DNA from: Microglena sp. YARC
Lineage: Eukaryota > Chlorophyta > Chlorophyceae > Chlamydomonadales > Chlamydomonadaceae
Assembly: GCA_022414725.1 (NCBI GenBank)
Contig: CM039462.1
Location: forward strand, 19,680,470-19,744,469
Reading direction: 5' to 3'
Length of the DNA: 64,000 nt
Below are positions 1 through 11,746 of this stretch, piece after piece. A program made the position numbers and the translations under genes. How positions within the stretch are numbered: the stretch's first letter is position 1; every line of letters starts with the position of its first letter. The notes below the pieces were generated by a model. That model did no database searches, was not told where the DNA came from, and saw nothing but the letters and a program-made list of their open reading frames with translations.

Positions 1-2059
1 CAGGAGGGCAACCCTTACACTGCTTTCCACCCATTGCTCGGTGCCCTGTCCAACCAGGCCGTTGGCTTCCATCCCGGGTTGGAAAGCTTGCAGGAGCCAA
101 CCACAGGTGGTGCCGAGGTAGGTTCCAGCCAACAGCCAGCTGCCTCCAACATGCTGCCGCCCAGTGCAGTTGCTGAGGCCTGCGGCACTACGGAGCACTA
201 CGTCCGGAACTTGCGCTACGCATGCGACATGCTCCAGCGCAGCCTCATCCTGCAGCCCCCAGCCGAGCTTCAGGCCTACTCGATCGGCACGGGGAGCTTG
301 GGCGAGCCTGGAGGGAGCAGTCTGGTGGTCTATGTGGTGCCTCCATCGGCGTCACCAGGCGCTTCCGCATGGGCCCTGATGGAGGTGGCTGCCAGGCTGT
401 CTCCCCTAACAGAGGTAGGGAAGGCCTCAGCAGGTAGCCGTGATGCGTCCGATGCTGGTAGGTCGCCGGATGTCGATGCGCCTGTTACTCCGCATTTCGA
501 GGGGTGGGCTGAGCCGGTGGGGAGCAGGTCTGACAGTGCTCCAGACCTGGAACACCTACTGGAGGAGCTGCAACAGTTAGATCGTTACGGCGCCGCTGCG
601 AAGGACAACTATATCTCACTCCATGGCTCAATGGGACAAGCAGAGCGGAGCAGCTCGCACCCTCACTCAACCAGGCGGAGGACTGCAAGCGTTCACAGCA
701 TGCAGGACGAGCTGTCCTGGCAGCCTGTCAAGCTAAGCCTGCAAGTTGTCGAATCAGAGATGCTGTGGGATGTGACGGGACAGGCTACCAGAGGGACAGC
801 TATGGCCGTGTACGACAAACTCCGTCGCATGCCGCAGCACGTGAAGACCCTGCTAAGTACTGAGTACCCCCACCTAGCTGCCTCTCAGCCCGCCCATGCA
901 GACGGGCCTCAGCCCCACAACAATACTGCTCCAAGCTTGGCGCTCAGCTGCTCAAGCTCTTGTAAAATACACCAGCTGACCGCACCACTGACAGCATCCT
1001 GTAGCATGTTGTCATCCTGGCAGCTTCCTGGCGTTCTGACAGCATCCTGCAGCAGTAGCCGTCTGTTAAGAGAACCTGTGGTAGTCCTGGCATCTCCTAG
1101 TTTGCCTAACCCAGATGCTGTGCCAGCCTCTGCCCCCAGCGCCCAGCACCACATCGTGAGCATGCCTGCAAGAAGTTACAGCGCCCATGAGCAGGTCCTT
1201 CCTCCCCCCCCTCCGCTTCCCCCTCCGCCCCCACCTCAACCGCAGCCGCCAGCGCCACCGGAACTGCCTGACAATGTCGCCCCCTCTGCAACATCCTTGC
1301 ACTGCTCCTATGCCTGGTGGCTCCCCTCCTGGAGGTCAGGCGAGCCCCGCCATCTTTGGGTCTGTCTTTCCTGGACCGACTGCCTGGGCGAGCTGCTTGA
1401 GACCAAGGCAGTCTCCCTCCCCTCCCCTCCCCCTCCCCCTCCCCGCCGATGCAAAACCTCCTGTCACAAGACTGCTAGGGGAGTCCCTTCCAGGCAGCGT
1501 GCCGCATGAATCAGAGGAGCTGTCATGCGCAGGGGTGAGTGCTTTCACGCGGCAAGTGCTGGCTGAAGCTGGGCCAGAAAATGGCCCTCAAGAACCGGGT
1601 GCGAGAATCGGGGCTAGTGCAGCAGTGGCCAGCTACGCTCCGCTCATCTGCCAGCTAGTCCTACAGGAATGCTTGGGTATCCACCAAAACCTGTGTCAAG
1701 GCCTGGCTCCAAAACCAATCTCCAGCGTCGCCGAGACCGACGACGGTGCTCCCGACTGCCGTGGGGAGCCCCCTGCAGAACCTCCCTCCTCCAAGTCCCC
1801 CAACTCGCCTGCCCCCAAGACCCAGAACCTGCCTCCAAGACCCACAAGCTGCCCCCAAGAACCACAACCAGCCTCAGCCAAGACCTCCTCCCCTGCCTTT
1901 GATCGGATCGTGGTTTCCAAGGTCGGGGGAAGCATGGAGGCAGCTGAATGCAGTGCGTGGCAGGCCCTGCTGCCTATCGCAGAGCTGAGTACAGAGGCAC
2001 CATGCCCCACCCCTTCCACTGCTGCTCTCAGCACTGGCATAGAGCTAATTAATTGTCAA
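1..2059 (+). CDS. MED13-like 5' exon block in this window, with a frame change
   Basis: Frame +1 is open from base 1 to a stop at 1507-1509 and carries the most MED13-like blocks, ending near GELLET at about 1407. Frame +2 is open from before 1187 to 2059, where it meets a good donor (CAA|GTAAGT). The two frames overlap, so an unrecognised intron or an indel must lie between about 1410 and 1550. A consensus donor GGTGAGTG sits near 1534. A poly-proline run (about 1198-1260) and the C-rich stretch at about 1420-1445 are likely spots for sequencing error. The part after 1540 is rich in Pro/Ala/Ser with repeated KTxNLPP-type units and has no recognised domain, so it may be partly intronic. Confidence 0.5.
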
Positions 2060-5000
2060 GTAAGTGTGCAAGCGCCCCTTTGGTGGTGATAGTGATAGTG
2101 GTGGTGGTGGTGGTGGTGGTGGTCAAGCTACCGGTGGTGGTAGTGGTGATAGTGGTGGTGGTGGTGGTCAAGCTACTGGTGGCTACACACCGCAGCTTCC
2201 CCCCCCCACCACCACCACCCGCAAGCACCACTTTGAAAATAACATTAAAACGATGACCAATTTGATCAATGTTAGATGATCTTATAGACCCATTTTAAAG
2301 GCTACCAAATTTAAATAATTTTGAATGTTTTGTGCTAGTTCAAACAATAGCTGGTTATTATTTGGGTTTAAACAATAGCTAGTTATTATTTAAATTTAAA
2401 ACAATAGCTGGTTATTATTTAATAGCTGGTTATTATTTAAATTAAAAACAATAGCTGGTTATTATTTGGGTTAAAACAATAGCTGGTTATTATTTAATAG
2501 CTGTTTATTATTTGGGGTTAAACAATAGCTGGTTATTATTGGGGTTTAAACAAACTCGCAGGCTTGCAACAAGGACAGCATATATTTATCACAGGCGATT
2601 ACTTTGATTTCAAATGTTGCCATCGTTTTATCAGGGGTCACATAGTACAGGATGTGTTGACGGCACCTTTTTTACCGCCCTCAATGTAGGAGAGACTCGA
2701 CGGTCACACCGGTCACACTGGAAGTGCCACTTAACCCTGAAGGGTTCGCGTCGACCCAAGCATCCGACGCAAGCCACCTGACGATGATTGCGAATGAGCG
2801 TTTCCCCGACCCACATGGCCACTTGGCATTGCCTTCGCAACCTTAGAACCTGCGACGGTGCAAATTCTGCATATGCTAAACTTCGAACTGCGCAATTAAT
2901 AAGCCATGAAATGACGGCCGTCAAATGTAAGCAACAAACTTCCTACGAATACCGACCTAATTGTTCGTAGGGGCATATTGCACATCCCGAGACGCGCATA
3001 CTTGCACCCTGGACACTGGTCATATGTGCGCACGAACTCCTTCCTTTACTTCCATCTTCCGTATAAAGGCGTGTGGGATGCCAAATTGCTATGCTGACGA
3101 ATTTTCTGAACAGATACCGCCTGCTACCTTCCGCCTGCGTGAACCTGCGTCCCTATGCTCCCAAAGTACATGCGCTACCAAAATGCGCTAGATCCCGTTT
3201 CATAGCCACACAACGCACACAACACATGGCCAACCCAATGCCCGCCCCAAATTTTACCGACCCAAGCTACAGGCATCCTACACACCAGGGAGGCATCCTA
3301 CACACTGCAGTACCCACTGCCTTCCGCAAACAGACAGTCTATGCCAATACCACCACAAACCACGCACAAACCAACCCAAAGCGAGCGAATAATCCAAGTA
3401 GAACGACGGAAAGAGCACAGCGAAGAGCACTACGATTACCACCGAACAACGAGTGCGATATCAATAGAGACCCTTCTCGAGTAAACACAGCCAGGGCTCA
3501 AGAAAGAGCCCTGGCCCATCAGACACCACCACGTGTAGCACGCTTCTTAAATGATCTACCGTCCTGGAGGGACGTGGACAGGAGTCTGGTTTGAATCTCG
3601 GACATCACCACGCAGTTCTTTGGGTCCCTGGTGGTACGTGCCATCTGCGGTTCGTCGCACCTGGGGGACCCTATGAGCTTCCACGGATTTGAACCCAAAG
3701 TTCCAACTCCTACACATTGCGCATGATAATTTAATTATCACAAACTAAATCAGTATAAAGATCACATGAAATTCGTAAAAATAACATATTATTACTAAGC
3801 ATTACATCCACATACAAAACAACAAAACAAGAGCATTAACATACGCTGTTTAATCGTGACATGCATTATCATCATTACAACAACATACACACATATGCGT
3901 CGACACAGTCATTCGGGCGGTCATTATAGTTTGTGTGATGCGGCGCCATTCCGTCGCTACATTGGTCCGGCCAAATTAGTCAAAAATGCCCCCCCCCCCC
4001 CCCCCCTGATCCCCGAGGCTCCTCGCTTTGCGCTCCGCGGGGTTTGGGGGGCAGCACATCACACTGGGGCTGCATCGAGTCGCTCGATTTGCAACGTGTC
4101 GCACAGAACAAAAAACTGTGGTTGATGATCCTGAGCATCAGTACTGAGTGCAGAGACACCATGCCCCACCCCTTCCCCTGCTGCACTCAGCACTCACATA
4201 GACCCACACTTTCAAATGTGCAGGCGGCGCCTGGTGCACAACGGAGCCCCAGAATGATTGTAGCCTCCTTCAGCGACTTCCCTCTGTATCATTCTCAGTT
4301 CCCCGATGTGCTCAGCCTCACTCAGGATGTAAGTACTTGAACTTGAACTTGGTTACATACCTTCAGCCTACTTAAACTTGAACTTGGTTACATACAGTCA
4401 GCCTACTTCAACTTGAACTTGGTTACATACAGTCAGCCTACTTAAACTTGAACTTGGTTACATACAGTCAGCCTACTTAAACTTGAACTTGGTTACATAC
4501 AGCCAGCCTACTTAAACTTGAACTTGGTTGCATAGCTTCAGCCTACTTGAACTTGAACTTGAACCTGGTTACATAGCTTCAGCCAGCAATTTGGCTGCTT
4601 GCCGTCTTCAGCAGTAAAAATAAATTTACCAGGAATATGTGAAAATGTGAAATAAATGTTTTTTCTTGGGTGGAAGTGCTTGAACTTGAATTTGGTGACA
4701 TAGCTTCATCCAGCAATTTGGCTGCTCGCTGTCTTTTGCAGTACAAACAAATTTACTAGGAAAATATAAAAAATTACAAATTGTTTTTTTCCCAGGGTGT
4801 AGGTGCTGTGGAACTGCCCTGCCAGCAATTGGCTGCTCACCATCTTCGGCAGTAAAAATATATTTACCAGGAAAACCTGAGGAAAATGTAAAACTTTACA
4901 GATCGTTTTTCCCCCCAGTGTGTAAGTGCTGTGGAGCTGCCCCTACCAGCATGCCGTCTTTGGCAGTACAAATAAATTTACCTGGAAAACTGAGGAAAAT

Positions 5001-8000
5001 ATAAAAATTACAAAATGTATTGCCCCCAGGGTGTAAGTGCTGTGGAAATGCCCCTACCAGCATGCCGTCTTTGGCAGTACAAATAAATTTACCTGGAAAA
5101 CTGAGGAAAACATACAAATTACTAAATGTTTTTTCCCCAGGGTGTAAGTGCTGTGGAACTGCCCCTGCCAGCTATTGGCCGCTCACCATCTTCGGCAGTA
5201 AAAATAAATTTACCAGCAAAACCTGAGGAAAATATAAAAATTACAAATCAATTTCCCCCCAGGGTGTAAGTGCTGTGGAACTGCCCCTGCCAGCATGCCG
5301 GAAGAGAACTGCAGCGGATGCACAAGCAAACGGAGCAAGAGCAAGCACCAATGGGGACCTGGTAGCAGCAAGTGTATGCGAAGCAGGGCAGGGGGCTTGT
5401 AAGTCTGCAGCTCGTGCATTGCTTGTATCAACCTGCTCACGGGGGCACCACCCTCCAGTGTGTGTGGGAGTCAACATCTTGGTAGACACGCAGCCCTCTC
5501 GGCAGGTATGTACGTATATTGTTTGTATGAATGTTGTTCGAACCCTACGGGTGCGCTTAAGTGTTCGCCGTCGCTGTCAACTGCCATTTATAGCTTTAGC
5601 TATAATTTATTCCTCAGTTCAAATCTGGGTGCCGCCTATCTCGTGCTAAAATAGATAAAAACGATAATAATAGTTCTAGGTTGGACTAAATTGTTTATTG
5701 CCCATTTCATTTAGATTAATTAGTTGCTTTATAGCTTTAGCTATTTATTAAGAGGACTCAACCTCTCCAGTAGTCTCTGAACCTTCCATAGATGTATCTA
5801 TGACTTGGCTGCTGATTGTCATATCTATAAAATAAGAATCAACCCATTTGATCATTTCTAAAGCTTTGTCCAGGTAAAGTAGCAGCCCGTTCCCTACTGC
5901 CGTAAGACAGGACTCCCTTAAAACCACCTCCTACCGAGCGTTATCATTACTTTTATGTAACTAGCGGGGACCTGGTAGCAGCAAGTGCATGCGAAGCAGG
6001 GCAGGGGGCTTGTAAGTCAGCAGTTTGTGCATTGCTTGTATCAACTGCTCATGGGAGCACCACCCTCCTGCCTGTGTGGGAGTCAACATATATTGGTGGG
6101 CACGCAGCTCTCTTGGCTGGTATGTATGTGTGTTGTTACTAGCAAGGACCTAGTAGGAGGAAGTGCATGCGAAGCAGGGCAGGGGGCTTGTAAGTCTGCA
6201 GCTCGTGTGTTGCTGGAATCGACCTTCTCGCAGGGGCACCACCTTCCTGTCGGTGTGGGAGTCAACATCTTGAAGGACTCTGTCTGCTGGTGAAACAGTA
6301 CTCTAATTCTGCAGACAACACTACCAGGCCTTATTGATACAAGCACCTTGTTCGCATACCTGCTTTGTTCAGTCTGCCCATTGTACAGCCTTGTCCTGAC
6401 TTGTACTGGTACAAGCACTTTGGTTGCATACCTGCTTTGTTCAGTCTGTCCATTGTACAGCCTTGTACTGCCTTGTACTGGTACAAGCAATTTGGTCACA
6501 TACCTGCTTTGTTCAGTCTGTCCATTGTACAGCCTTGTACTGCCTTGTACTGGTACAAGCAATTCGGTCACATACCTGCTTTGTTCAGTCTGTCCATTGT
6601 ACAGCCTTGTACTGCCTTGTACTGGTACAAGCACTTTGGTCGCATACCTGCTTTGTTCAGTCTACCCATTGTACAGCCTTGTACTGCCTTGTACTGGTAC
6701 AAGCACTTTGGTCGCATACCTGCTTTGTTCAGTCTGTCCATTGTACAGCCTTGCACTGCCTTGTACTGGTACAAGCACTTTGGTCGCATACCTGCTTTGT
6801 TCAGTCTGTCTATTGCACAGCCTTGTACTGCCTTGTACTGGTACAAGCACTTTGGTTGCATACCTGCTTTGTCCAGTCTGCCCATTGCACAGCCTTGTAC
6901 TGCCTTGTACTGGTACAAGCCATTGGTCGCATACCTGCTTTGTTCAGTCTGTCCATTGTACAGTCTTGTACTGCCTTGTACTGGTACAAGCACTTTGGTC
7001 GCATACCTGCTTTGTTCAGTCTGTCCATTGCACAGCCTTCTCTTGCTTTCAACCAGACATCTGAATTTGGTGGGTATCTGAGGTGTGAGATTAAGTAGGG
7101 TGGGGTAGGGTGGGTATCTGAGGTGTGAGATTAAGTAGGGTGGGGTAGGGTGGGTATCTGAGGTGTGAGATTAAGTAGGGTGGGGTAGGGTGGGTATCTG
7201 AGGTGTGAGATTAAGTAGGGTGGGGTAGGGTGGGTATCTGAGGTGTGAGATTAAGTAGGGTGGGGTAGGGTGGGTATCTGAGGTGTGAGATTAAGTAGGG
7301 TGGGGTAGGGTGGGTATCTGAGGTGTGAGATTAGTTCAGTCTGCTTGTTGCACTACCTTCTTAACCTGTATTTGGTGACTCAACTCACCCTCACCTTACC
7401 TGTATTTGGTGACTCAACTCACCCTCACCTTACCTGTATTTGGTGACTCAACTCACCCTCACCTTACCTGTATTTGGTGGGTATCTGAGGTGTGAGATTA
7501 AGTAGGGTGGGGTAGGGTGGGGGTGAGTTGAGTCAGCCTTATACTGGTACAAGCACTTTGGTCGCATACCTGCTTTGTCCAGTCTGCCCATTGTACAGCC
7601 TTGTACTGCCTTGTACTGGTACAAGCACTTTGGTCGCATACCTGCTTTGTTCAGTCTGCCCATTGTACAGCCTTGTACTGCCTTGTACTGGTACAAGCAC
7701 TTTGGTCGCATACCTGCTTTGTTCTGTCTTTCCATTGCACAGCCTTGTACTGCCTTGTACTGGTACAAGCACTTTGGTCGCATACCTGCTTTGTTCATTC
7801 TGTCCATTGTACAGTCTTGTACTGCCTTGTACTGGTACAAGCACTTTGGTCGCATACCTGCTTTGTTCAGTCTGTCCATTGCACAGCCTTCTCTTGCTTT
7901 CAACCAGACATCTGAATTTGGTGGGTATCTGAGGTGTGAGATTAAGTAGGGTGGGGTAGGGTGGGTATCTGAGGTGTGAGATTAAGTAGGGTGGGGTAGG

Positions 8001-11000
8001 GTGGGTATCTGAGGTGTGAGATTAAGTAGGGTGGGGTAGGGTGGGTATCTGAGGTGTGAGATTAAGAAGGGTGGGGTAGGGTGGGTATCTGAGGTGTGAG
8101 ATTAAGTAGGGTGGGGTAGGGTGGGTATCTGAGGTGTGAGATTAAGTAGGGTGGGGTAGGGTGGGTATCTGAGGTGTGAGATTAAGTAGGGTGGGGTAGG
8201 GTGGGTATCTGAGGTGTGAGATTAAGTAGGGTGGGTAGGGTGGGTATCTGAGGTGTGAGATTAAGTAGGGTGGGGTAGGGTGGGTATCTGAGGTGTGAGA
8301 TTAGTTCAATCTGCTTGTTGCACTACCTTCTTAACCTGTATTTGGTGACTCAACTCACCCTCACCTTACCTGTATTTGGTGACTCAACTCACCCTCACCT
8401 TACCTGTATTTGGTGGGTATCTGAGGTGTGAGATTAAGTAGGGTGGGGTAGGGTGGGGGTGAGTTGAGTCACCAAATACAGGTTGAGAAGGTAGTGCAAC
8501 AAGCAGACTGAGTTCAGTCTGCTTCTTGCACTGACTTCTCTTGCTTTCAACCTGACATCTGAATTTGCGTCGCTGCTAAACTAGTCTCACTCGCGCACTC
8601 CATTGTTTGCATCTTTGCATAGGCCTACACATTTGCATCCTGTGTGTTATTGTTACCTGCACCTGTCTTCCTAACCACACCAACCTCAGCACCAACCACA
8701 CCGACCACACCCATATGGTATACTAGTCTCCCTCGCGCACCCCTTGGTTCGCATCTTTGCATTGGCCTATGCATTTGCATCCTGTGTGTTATTGTTACCT
8801 GTATCTGTCTTCCTGTTGTTTTATCATTTAAATGGATGTTGTTACAATCCAGGGGTGGCCAAATAGGCCTAAGGGACTTGCCCAACCATGATATCAGGAG
8901 GGGCTAGACAGAAAGGGCACTGATGAACTTAATTTCAAACAATCGCTTTACCGACGGGGGCCCTGCGTTCGTGCTACAGTGATAAATCAATTCTGAAATT
9001 CTCGTCGTACTTTTAAATACATTTAAATGTTCTCTTGGCAGGTACTTATACCTCAATATGAAGCTCCTGCTGCTGCTGCTGCTGCCACTGCCCTCCCCTG
9101 ATAAATTATTTTTGCAATTCTCATCGCGCTCCGTAATAAATTTGTTTCTCTTGGCAGGTACTCATACCTCAATATGAAGCTCCTCCTGCTGCGGCTGCCG
9201 CTGCCCTCCCAGGAGCACCTCCGCATGCGCCAAAGCACATCTTGACCAACGCCTCAGCCCCTCTCCCCCCTCTCAGCCCGGGCTACAGACGAGGGCTCTC
9301 CCTCGGCCGGGCTGCATCGTTGGGCGTAGACGGGGTTCACATGAACAGCCGAAAGAGAGCAGCCTCGGAGGACTTGGGGCAGGAGCCGCGCGATGAGTTG
9401 GGAGAGGACTTGCAGGAAGATGGCATGCCCTTATCGCATGCAGCGGATGGCGGGGATGATGGATCGGACCACCAGGGGGGAGGGAACGCCCGTCAGAAGA
9501 AGCGGGTGTGGGGCCGTCGATCAGATGCACCCGACTCGGGGGACACGCGCCCATCAGAACACTCCACGCATAGACGCAACAGGCGCCTCTCCCCTGGCCA
9601 GGGGCACTACGACGGTACAAGCGATGGCTGTGCACATGCGTCGGGAGCAGGGCCTACCCCTACGCCGTTCTCAGGGGCAATCCAAGAGGCTCATGTAGCA
9701 GCTCCGGTCGTGGAAGGTAGGTTATGCTACTGTTCGTGTTCATGTGATCATTTGCATTGCATTGACATAGACAGGCCATTGTTGACCCAAGAAAAACCTG
9801 CGTCACAGCATCCGGGGGGGGGGGGGGGCAACCATTCTCGAAATCGCAATCATGTGTAGGGTCGTCAAGTACGATATCGATAGATACATATTGTACAATG
9901 TATTGCATGATTATCTTGAAACCAGGATGGTATAAGCAAAGTTCAGCTTGTGGTTGATGCGTAAGGAACGGCATTATGATATCATATGATATCATGTCAT
10001 CACATGATATCATATGATGCCGGATGATTACCATTTATACACACATTATCATATGATGTGATTTGTATGATATCATATGATGTCATACTCGCCTTTGGTC
10101 AACATCATATGATATGCTGGTCCCTATTGATATGGCCACTCAGTTCTTTAGTGGAACTGTGATAGCATGTCTTTTGGCAGGTTTGGGCGGCTCTTGAGAT
10201 TTGGGTGGCAGTGGGGGTATGTATGTATGTATGTATGTATGTATGTATGTATGTATGTATGTTACAGTCCAGGGGTACGCCAAATAGGCTAATGGGACTT
10301 GCCCAACCATGATAGGAAGGGCTTCAAAAGAAAAAAGCATTGATGAACTAAACCCCAAACGATTGTTTTACCGACGGGGGCCCTGAGTTCGGGGGGGCTG
10401 GATTGGCCGGTAGCGGTGTGCAGGTTACTTCCATTGACCAAATTGGCCAGGGCTTTAGCGCACTTGAAAAATACAAAACTGCGCTTTGTAGTGCAAAAAG
10501 CGCAAAAATTGCTTGCTGCGTCCACAGGGGGTTGCAAAAAACTGCGCGAAACGCTCAGTGGGGCTCAAAAAGGCAGCGCGCATAAGCGCGCGCTTGGAAG
10601 TACCCTGGCGGTGTGTGTGTATGTTATAGTCCAGGTAGTAGGCCAAATATGCTTACGGGACTTGCGTAGTAGGTTTCAATGGGGGCGCTGGCTTATGTGG
10701 CAGTGAGGATGCTGGATTGCGCCTCTTTTCGGGCGGTGTGTCGCAATTTGAGCGACATTGTGCGACCCCAGTGCGACGCGCTGCTCTCAAAACCCAGCGG
10801 AGCGCAAAGCGCAGAGCCTGGGGGGTTTGGGAGGGGGTATTTCTGACTAGATTAGCCTGACCCATGTGTCGCCATGCAGCGACGGAAAGGCGACGCGTCC
10901 CACACAAAAAAATACAGGATTGGCAGGTAGCGGTATTAGTTTGCAATGGGGTTGCAATGGGGGCGCTGGCTTTTGTAGTAGTATGGGTCAGGGATTTGTT

Positions 11001-11556
11001 TTCACGTTTACCGATCACTACTTTTGACCCCGTTTGGGCCCAAATTACCCCCCCCCCCCCCTTCCCCCCCAAATGCCCTAAATGGCCCTTAAAAACTATT
11101 AAAAGCCATGAAACGCTGGAGGACCCCTTAAACCATTAAGCTAGAAAAACCCACTTTCAGATTTGAAAACAATGCCTGGTATGGGTGTTGGTGCTGGTGG
11201 CTACAGAGGTGCTGATGGTGATGTTGGTATTTTTTAGCATGTATGCATGCATGCAAGGTATTCATTCTCATCCAAACATTTTGAGTCCAGTGGGGCACCA
11301 GGATAATGTATCCACCATCATCACCATCGCCACCACCATCATCATCAGTGGGCGTTGTTTTGTGTACGGCGTCCCACATCCTGGTGCGAAAATCCTTTCA
11401 AAGCAAACTGAATCATCAGCACCAGCATCAGTGGCCACTAGCACTCATAGAGCTCTCCTTCCTTGGCCTGTGCACCCTTCCTGCAGCTCTACACGTGACC
11501 TGTGTCTGCTACCCTGGCTGTGAGCCACGAGTTGCACGGCTTACCAGGATAATGTA

Positions 11557-11608
<52 letters not shown>

Positions 11609-11613
11609 CCATT

Positions 11614-11663
<50 letters not shown>

Positions 11664-11703
11664 TATCATCATCATCTTCATCATCATCATCATCACCGTC
11701 ATC

Positions 11704-11746
<43 letters not shown>

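Noticed and set aside
3073..3594. 173-codon plus-strand frame
   Set aside because: It lies wholly in transposon copy A, and the related copy at 57932 does not conserve the frame.
6348..7949. Open frames of 100-240 codons on both strands
   Set aside because: They arise from a 72-bp repeat whose length is divisible by three; no recognisable protein and no splice structure.
7062..8300. CRISPR-like regular direct repeats
   Set aside because: The 40-bp units abut with no unique spacers, and the window is eukaryotic nuclear DNA.
9273..9635. Minus-strand frame opposite the MED13-like exon
   Set aside because: Shadow of the coding exon 9158-9716 caused by high GC.
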